64,000 nt of DNA from Ignelater luminosus (Eukaryota > Arthropoda > Insecta > Coleoptera > Elateridae). The stretch spans positions 1,112,980 to 1,176,979 of the forward strand of contig VTPC01090587.1 of the NCBI GenBank assembly GCA_011009095.1. The letters run 5' to 3'. Shown here in pieces: positions 60,219 to 64,000 of this stretch (within the stretch, counting starts at the first letter, position 1; each line of letters starts with the position of its first letter). The notes below the pieces were generated by a model, which did no database searches, was not told where the DNA came from, and saw only the letters and a program-made list of their open reading frames with translations. Made by a program: the position numbers and the translations under genes.

Positions 60219-63070
60219 TTATGGGAGTCTAAGGGCGATTGGAGTGTTGTCTAGGATTTCGTCGAGGTCTGGGGTCAGGAAGGTGGCACGGCCTAGGTAG
60301 ATGGCCGGGGGAAACTTGAGTTTGTAGTTGATTTGGTGGGGTTGGTAGCCAGCAGGCGTGGCGAGGATGGCGAGTTGAGCCTCTCGATTGTGGTCGATGG
60401 CTCGATGAACATATCGACCCTGGAGGGACTCGAGCCGCGCGTCTATAGGGGGAATGCCGGCCCGGTCGCAGACCTCCACGGAGGGGTGAAAGCCACCCAG
60501 ACCCAGCATCCCCCGACAGACCCGCCTCTCTTTCTGGCGAAGACTATTTAGTTGGTAGCGTTTGAGGGCACAGAAGCAGGGATGACGAAAGTCGATGAGG
60601 GGCCGGATGAAAGTTTTATACGTATGTATAAGGGTCTTGGGGTGGCAGCCCCGGAAATTGCCACGGAGCATGGCGAGAATGGAGGCGCGGCGCTGAACGG
60701 CGTCGAGACACCTGCCCAGCTCGGCGCCCCAGTGCAGGGTGTAGGTGAACGAACAACCTAGGTATTGGACAGATCGGGAGAGAAGAAGGCGGGAGCCCCA
60801 GAGGTCCAAACGGACATCTGTTTCCCGGAAACGGGAACTTCGGGTTTGGTAGGGGTGTCGAAAGAGGATAGCCTGCTATTTGTCGGGGTTGGGTTTGAGG
60901 CGCCAGAGTCGGAACCAATCCTCCAGCCGAGCGAGAGCTCGAGCAAGGTGGCGGCTCGCGGTCCTGGCGTTACGGCCACTAGCCCAGAGGGCGGTATCGT
61001 CGGCCTACTGGGTGATGCGGACGGTCGGGGATTGAGCGTTGAGGGCCGGTAGCGGCTCGGGTCTGGGGATGTCATGGCAATAGAGGATGAAAAGGATAGG
61101 AGCGAGGATCGAGCCTTGAGGGACTCCGGCTCTGGGTGTGAATGGTTTGGAGAGGATGCCTTTGATACGCACTCTGTGCTGTCGATGAGAGAGGTAGCTA
61201 TTGCTTAGCCTGACGAAGCCGGGCGGGATTTGTGCGTTAAGGAGCTTGTGAAGAAGCCCTTCATGCCAGACTTTGTCAAAGGCACGTTCGATGTCGAGAA
61301 AAACACCGGCAACGCACCTGCCTTGATTGAGAGATTTGGCAACGTCAGTGTGGAGCAAGAGAAGTGGGTCGGAGGTGGATCTGTTGGGTCGAAACCCAAA
61401 CTGGTGGGGAGATAGTAAGTTGGAGTCGACGAGGTGGTCTCTCAGTCTGTCGGCAAGAATTCGTTCGAAGATCTTGCCTAGGACGTTGAGAAGGGCAATG
61501 GGCCTGTAAGATGCGGGGTCCGTGAAATTTTTTTGTTTTTTGTGGATCATGACCACTGTAGCGCTTTTCCAGGCGGAAGGAAAGTAGCCACAACGCATAC
61601 AGTGGTTGAAGATTTGGGTGAGGAGGTCCATGGCGTCTTGGGGAAGGTGGCGAAGGACTCTCCTGGTAAGGGAGTCCTCGCCCGGGGCGGAGTTTTTGCC
61701 CGATGCGATGACAGCCGCCGTTTCATCTGCATTGATGTTTTGGAGCATCTCCGGCGGAGGTGGGTCGCAGGGTCTAATAGGAGGGACGGCGATGAGAGGA
61801 GAGATGGTTGGGTCATGGCGGATCCGCGTGTGAATGAACTGGGCTTGTATGTGGTCGAATCGGGGATCTTGTGGGATTTGGTGGACTTCGTCGAGAAGGT
61901 CGGCGAAGAGTTGGGATCCGAGATGGTTTGGTTGTTGTGGCGGAGGTGGGCTGGGCGGTTGGATTTTCTTTGTCCGGTTATGGTTTTTAACTTGGACCAG
62001 AAGCGGGAGCCGTCTCGGTAGTCAAGACTGGAACATGTTGTCGCCCAACGCGCCTCTCGAAACCTGGTCGTAAGCAGGCGGACAAGCGCATTGAGGCGGT
62101 TCCAGTCCGCCTTGACGGTGGGATCTCTGGTGCGGACAAAGAGGCGGAGGGTGGCCTTTTTTTCTTTGATAAGGCGGAGGATGTGTGGCGGAAGGGGGGG
62201 ATTGTCGGTCTTTATGGTTTTGGTAGGAACGGAGACCTCCACGGCCTCCTGAATGGAGTAGGTAAGGTTTGCTATGGTTTGGTCAATGTCGGGGATTGTG
62301 ATGAGGGAGGGGGAGATAGGAAGGTGAGTGGAGACGTGATCCTGGAACTTCCGCCAGTCGGCTTTGTTCCAGTCTCGGATGATGCGGTTGGAGTTGGAAG
62401 GAATGGGTAGGTTCAGGAGGGTGGATGTGGTGATAAGAGGTAAGTGGTCGCTGGTGATGGGAGTGCCGATAGTGGCGGGGTCAGGAAAGAAGGGGGTGAG
62501 GGGATCTGTGATGAGGATGTGGTCAACGATGGAGGAGCCGTTATGGTTTATGAAGGTAGGTTCGGAGTTAGGGATTCGGTAAAAGGGTAGCTGAAGGAGG
62601 ATGTTGGAGAGGGTTCGACCCCTCGAATTGGTAGCCGTGTCCCCGAAGGCAGTGTGACGGGCGTTAAAGTCGCCCATCATCACCGCCCTCCGGTAGGACC
62701 GAGCCACAAACTCGAAGAAGTCTTCGGGGAAGGGTGAGTTGTCGGGAGGGATGTATATGGAGAAAAGGTGGACTGCACCGCCGGGTAAGTCGAGGGTGGC
62801 GGCGCAGCAGTTGAGGTGGGCGAATTCGGGAGGGAGATCAAGTGGGGAGTAGGGAAGGCTGGAGTGGATAGCCAGAACCACGCCGGCGGAGCGGCGCGGT
62901 GCATCGTGGCGGAGGACCTGGAATCCGGGAAGGGTAATGTTTTGGAATTTCGTGAGGTGGGTTTCTGTGATGGACAGGATGTGGATGTGATGAGACCGGA
63001 TTAGGTTCTCCACCAATGGACGCTTCCGGCTCCAGCCGTTGGCGTTCACGGTAGAGAGTGTGAGATCCAT
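60219..63070 (-). pseudogene. Jockey-type ORF2: endonuclease plus reverse transcriptase, disabled
   Basis: The frame starts MDLTLSTVNANGW. The endonuclease is intact: N9-N11, E36 in SITETHL, D134 in MMGDFNARHT, D183 in SSIVDHIL and D208/H209 in TSDHLPL. A frameshift near 61915 separates it from the reverse transcriptase. The RT has YRPIALLNVLGKIFERILA, HQFGFRPNRST, VFLDIERAFDKVWHE (first catalytic Asp) and AGVPQGSILAPILF. At 61005-61007 a TAG stands exactly where the Tyr/Phe of the (Y/F)ADD catalytic motif should be, followed by ADDTALWAS. A second in-frame TAG lies at 60876-60878, after LKPNPDK. The thumb and C-terminal region (YLGCSFTYTLHWGAELGRCL) continue in the same frame to 60219. The element could not make a working RT without readthrough, so it is a dead copy, though the rest of the frame is well kept and suggests recent loss. 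Confidence 0.92.
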
Positions 63071-63133
63071 GGAGGGTTAATGTTTTTGTGGAGGGGAATC
63101 GGGGGGGCTAGGACGCGACCGGACTGCAGGTGA

Positions 63134-64000
63134 TTAAGGTCTGTCGAGGAAAGTTATATGGAGCCAATTCCCGGCCATGGAGGCTTCGATGCAGAGGCCG
63201 AAAAAGGTGTGGATGATGGGAGTGAGGATGCGAAGGGTGTGATCACGTTGGGTGGGGAATAGGTTGAGGAAGGCGGTGAGGAAAAAGCGAACAAAGTTAC
63301 GGACCCTGGAGGTGTCGGGATCTGGAGTGGGTTTAAGGGGGGCAGCAGCTTCGGGGGAAATGGGGGCGACGGGACGTGCGGGGCATTGCCTGGAGAAAGC
63401 TACATGCTCTCCCCCGCAATTTCCGCACTTGGGTTGGGATTCAGCGGGACAGGAATTGGTGTGGTGAGGAGCGCTGCAGACACCACAAGTGGGTCTGCGG
63501 ACTGGGCAGGATGAGGTGGGATGGTCAAACTGGAGACACTTGGAACACTGGACGGGTTGGGGTTTGGGAGGGTGGGAGGGTTCGGCGGGGAAGGTGTGGT
63601 GATACATCCTAAGTCCTCCGCTAAGGAGCGCGTCCAGCGAACGCTTGCAGGTGGTTAACACCCGCACCAGACGCGTATCGCGGTCGGTGGCTTTGGACCG
63701 GATGCGCCATATCTTGATGAAGGAAAGTCCGGACTCGGTGAGGGCTTCGGAGACGGGTATTGTGATGTCGAAGTCGACATCACGGATAACGCAGGAGAAG
63801 GAGGGAAGGTGAGTGGGACGTGGTTGAGTTGGTTGGTTTCTGGTAAGGTTGGTGACTCGTAGGGGTTGGCCCGAGGGGGGACCGAGAGCCGGAGGCGGAG
63901 AGGGTATTTGAGGTGGAGGTCGCGGCGATGGTGGCATAGGATAGGGTCGGTGCGGGGTAGGGTTGGTGGTCGGACTGTGGGGGATCCAGCTGGATGCTGA
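63134..64000 (-). CDS. Jockey-type ORF1, Gag-like zinc-knuckle protein (partial)
   Basis: This nucleic-acid chaperone would coat the element's RNA. The frame is open to the window edge at 64000, so the N-terminus is missing; an internal ATG at 63937 is not necessarily the start. A Pro-rich N-terminal part precedes a PRE_C2HC-like fold (VIRDVDFDITIPVSEALTES, SFIKIWRIRSKATDRDTRLV). Three zinc knuckles follow: CSKCLQFDHPTSSC, CGVCSAPHHTNSC and CGNCGGEHVAFSRQC, the arrangement of Jockey-clade Gag proteins. The stop at 63134 is 63 bp ahead of ORF2. Confidence 0.87.
   Translation of the reverse strand, partial: SASSWIPHSPTTNPTPHRPYPMPPSPRPPPQIPSPPPALGPPSGQPLRVTNLTRNQPTQPRPTHLPSFSCVIRDVDFDITIPVSEALTESGLSFIKIWRIRSKATDRDTRLVRVLTTCKRSLDALLSGGLRMYHHTFPAEPSHPPKPQPVQCSKCLQFDHPTSSCPVRRPTCGVCSAPHHTNSCPAESQPKCGNCGGEHVAFSRQCPARPVAPISPEAAAPLKPTPDPDTSRVRNFVRFFLTAFLNLFPTQRDHTLRILTPIIHTFFGLCIEASMAGNWLHITFLDRP

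Larger units (their letters stand above)
60219..64000 (-). mobile_element. Jockey-type non-LTR retrotransposon, 5' end off the window
   Basis: Read on the minus strand: a Gag-like ORF1 with zinc knuckles (64000-63134), a 63-bp spacer, then ORF2 with AP-like endonuclease and reverse transcriptase (63070-60219). No RNase H domain is seen. This order fits the Jockey clade. The whole element is GC-rich, in contrast to AT-rich neighbours. The 3' end lies somewhere in 59640-60218. Confidence 0.9.

Noticed and set aside
61533..62021. Long plus-strand frames across the retrotransposon (also 60333-61052 and 63252-63612)
   Set aside because: They are antisense shadows of ORF1/ORF2 favoured by high GC; the minus strand carries the recognisable domains.

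Overview
The window is nuclear DNA from an insect. It is AT-rich and intron-rich. It holds five insect/metazoan housekeeping genes with consensus GT-AG introns, a (TTAGG)n-type repeat, and transposons typical of insects: a mellifera-type mariner, Tc1, hAT, pogo, Helitron, a piggyBac-like remnant and a Jockey-type retrotransposon. The order cannot be fixed from the sequence.

Layout, left to right. 1-147 is a (GGTTA)n array. 148-13411 is a transposon-rich tract that is probably one large intron of an oxysterol-binding protein gene (OSBP). Only the first three OSBP coding exons are present (minus strand, 13412-14917), and the rest would lie left of the window. TMEM134 (15555-16142, plus) starts about 640 bp away, head-to-head with OSBP. 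Coronin follows on the minus strand (18136-32805), tail-to-tail with TMEM134; its 12.6 kb third intron is full of transposons. A myristoylation-motif TLDc protein of MEAK7/TLDC1 type occupies 37149-45895 (minus, 8 exons); one intron contains a 400-N assembly gap. 45896-54734 has no host gene and is almost all nested non-autonomous elements. BRAP (BRCA1-associated protein, RING/UBP finger) is at 54735-59512 (minus, 7 exons). From about 59640 to the right edge the base composition jumps to GC-rich, where a decayed Jockey-type retrotransposon (minus strand) runs off the window.

The host genes are unrelated in pathway: sterol/lipid transfer, membrane protein, actin regulation, mTOR-linked signalling, and Ras/MAPK or ubiquitin signalling. 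They do not form a functional cluster. All exon joins given below were checked for splice dinucleotides and reading phase.

The most notable material is mobile. At least five elements flanked by TA have very long inverted arms (about 100 to 730 bp). Four of them share a conserved subterminal block, and several keep scraps of a DDE transposase (helix-turn-helix N-terminus, a SPDLTPLDFF block, a C-terminal CIEANGG block). I see these as one foldback lineage derived from a mariner/Tc1-like transposon. Several insertions are resolved to the base by terminal repeats plus target-site duplications, including nests of one element inside another: mariner in hAT, Helitron in hAT MITE, foldback in foldback, foldback in hAT, and hAT MITE in a palindromic element.
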